Shown piece by piece: positions 14,748 to 15,931 of a stretch of 15,931 nt of DNA (its first letter is position 1; every line of letters begins with the position of its first letter). The DNA comes from an uncultured Chthoniobacterales bacterium. GTDB lineage: Bacteria; Verrucomicrobiota; Verrucomicrobiia; Chthoniobacterales; UBA10450. The translations under genes were made by a program, and so were the position numbers. The stretch is from positions 1 to 15,931 of the forward strand of contig CATPAW010000145.1 in assembly GCA_955652255.1 (NCBI GenBank), read 5' to 3'. The notes below the pieces were generated by a model. The model worked only from the letters and a program-made list of their open reading frames with translations. It ran no database searches and had not been told where the DNA came from.

Positions 14748-14791
14748 GACGTGGGACCGGCTAGTAAGGAAGCGGTCGCACCAAAAGAAAA

Positions 14792-15709
14792 ATGACGCCG
14801 CCGCTGCATGCACGGGAAGGCGTTCTTTTCGATTTCTCCGCATGCGCAAAACTTCGCATTAGAGGAAATGATCGCCTTCGTTTCCTGAACGGACAGATTA
14901 CAAACGACGCTCGCAAGGCGACCGAATCGACCGCGCTCGAGGCCTGCGTCTTGAGCGCAAAAGGCAGAATGAATGCCTACATCTCCCTTTGCGCCGCGCC
15001 GAATTGCTTTTTGGTCGATGCCGATCCTGAGCTTCGAGAATCGCTCCAGCCGCGCCTCGAGCGCTACATCATCGCCGATGACGTGCAGATCGAAGATGTC
15101 ACTGATCGATTGTCGATCTTTCATGTTTTGAACTCAAGCCCTCCCGCACTGCCGACCGAGTTCAAGATTATATCTGCGAATCGTTTTGCCGGTTTTGGCT
15201 GGGACATTTGGGTCGAAGCAAAGCAGCGCGATCGGATTTTTCGCCAATTATCGGAAGAGTTCGACTTTTGTGATGTGGATTGCGCGGAAGTTTTCCGAAT
15301 CGAACAGGGGATTCCTCGCTGGGGTCGCGAGTTGACTGCGGAAATCATTCCGATTGAAGCAAACCTGGAAGGGCGCGCGATCGATTATGAAAAGGGCTGC
15401 TACATTGGGCAGGAAGTGATCTCGCGTATCAAAATGTCCGGTCAAATCAACAAGCGATTATGTGGCTTGGTCTCGGTAAATGATTCGCCGCTTATTCCTG
15501 GAATGCGATTGGCCTCAGGGACGGAAGAGCGCAAAGAGATTGGCTGGGTCACGAGTGCGGCGCACAGCCAAAGCCTGGGAAAAGAGATTGGGCTTGGTTA
15601 CGTCAAACGCGGCTTCAACTCCACTGGGTCACGGCTAGAAGCGTTTATACTGGAAGACCCCATGGTCACGGCGCGTTTGGAGATTGTCGATCTTCCATTC
15701 GTGCGCTGA
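14792..15709 (+). CDS. ygfZ: YgfZ/GcvT-family tetrahydrofolate-binding protein
   Basis: A 305-residue protein of the COG0354 (YgfZ, mitochondrial IBA57) family. It has the signature KGCYIGQEVISR (201-212) with the conserved Cys203, and the N-terminal GNDRLRFLNGQITND (25-39). The fold is that of the glycine-cleavage T protein; family members bind tetrahydrofolate and support assembly or repair of certain iron-sulfur clusters such as that of the tRNA methylthiolase MiaB. It is cytoplasmic and of normal length. True GcvT is unlikely: it is longer and lacks this cysteine motif. The ATG at 14792 has only an A-rich stretch in front and no clear Shine-Dalgarno. It follows the dehydrogenase-like gene by 44 bases. 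A probable regulator follows, behind its own promoter. Confidence 0.88.
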   Translation: MTPPLHAREGVLFDFSACAKLRIRGNDRLRFLNGQITNDARKATESTALEACVLSAKGRMNAYISLCAAPNCFLVDADPELRESLQPRLERYIIADDVQIEDVTDRLSIFHVLNSSPPALPTEFKIISANRFAGFGWDIWVEAKQRDRIFRQLSEEFDFCDVDCAEVFRIEQGIPRWGRELTAEIIPIEANLEGRAIDYEKGCYIGQEVISRIKMSGQINKRLCGLVSVNDSPLIPGMRLASGTEERKEIGWVTSAAHSQSLGKEIGLGYVKRGFNSTGSRLEAFILEDPMVTARLEIVDLPFVR

Positions 15710-15719
15710 CGATGCGTCG

Positions 15720-15728
15720 TGGTATAAT
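15720..15728 (+). promoter_or_regulatory. Extended -10 promoter before the terminal regulator gene
   Basis: TGGTATAAT is a perfect extended -10 element (TGn followed by the consensus TATAAT). No -35 hexamer at 16-18 bases upstream resembles TTGACA, as expected for this promoter type. Transcription would start near 15735 and give a leader of about 85 bases before the ATG at 15820. Confidence 0.6.
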
Positions 15729-15819
15729 TTCCTTTGTTCCCGCTATTTGCGTAATTTTTGATGTTGCATTCTAAAGATCGGGGCGTGTAAACACAGTCCA
15801 TTCTTCTTCCAATGACCCC

Positions 15820-15931
15820 ATGAATCAAAGATTGCTCGCAGAGATCGGCCGCACCCAGCGGTTGGAAATTCTTAACTCGCTCAAACGCACTAAAGGAATG
15901 TCCGTCAACGAGCTCGTTGCCAAAATGAAGA
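15820..15931 (+). CDS. Probable winged-helix transcriptional regulator, N-terminus only
   Basis: Only 37 codons are present before the window ends. The translation, with RLEILNSLKR and MSVNELVAKM, fits the first helices of an ArsR/DeoR/SufR-like winged-helix domain, where the first helix is followed by the helix-turn-helix. The DNA-recognition helix and effector domain lie beyond the window, so neither the family nor the ligand can be fixed. It has its own extended -10 promoter and no Shine-Dalgarno. A link to the YgfZ-like gene (iron-sulfur metabolism) would be attractive if it is SufR-like, but this is only a guess from position. Confidence 0.62.
   Translation, partial: MNQRLLAEIGRTQRLEILNSLKRTKGMSVNELVAKMK

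Overview
This is a densely coding stretch of a Gram-negative chromosome. LptD shows an outer membrane with LPS, and MqnD shows the futalosine route to menaquinone. A chromosomal-type ParB, class II tRNA-Tyr, a glycine-rich RRM protein and PpiC/SurA-like proteins complete the picture. Together with moderate GC and an almost complete lack of Shine-Dalgarno sequences, this suggests a soil Verrucomicrobiota (Spartobacteria/Chthoniobacterales-like) genome. That placement is inference from gene families, not a database match. I see no phage, insertion sequence, CRISPR array or other mobile DNA, and no gene-free gap over 300 bases.

Minus strand, 6830 down to 1, reads as an envelope and housekeeping block in transcription order. 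It starts with a canonical ketosynthase overlapped by 4 bases by a second ketosynthase-fold protein that has lost all three catalytic residues. Next come lptD (LPS insertion), ugd (UDP-glucuronate supply) and the first 229 codons of rsmB, which runs off the window edge.

The region 7014-9594 holds a divergent RRM-type RNA-binding gene and a small glycine-zipper protein with a very basic tail, both on the plus strand. They are followed by tRNA-Tyr(GTA) and a DegT-family sugar aminotransferase on the minus strand, then a very small single-pass membrane protein that may be read from a leaderless mRNA. mqnD (minus) meets this last gene tail to tail.

The plus strand from 10591 onward carries parB without a parA beside it, a secreted M28/glutaminyl-cyclase-like zinc enzyme, and a PpiC-type foldase gene coupled to it by a 4-base overlap. 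The foldase gene is broken by an in-frame TAG and a frameshift. It is followed by a beta-hydroxyacid-dehydrogenase-like protein with a long disordered repeat tail, a YgfZ/GcvT-like folate-binding protein, and the first 37 codons of a probable winged-helix regulator behind an extended -10 promoter.

The best candidates for something not well described are the ketosynthase / dead-ketosynthase pair attached to lptD with no acyl carrier protein nearby, the glycine-zipper polycationic protein, and the folding structures that could control lptD and the RRM gene. None is proven by sequence alone.
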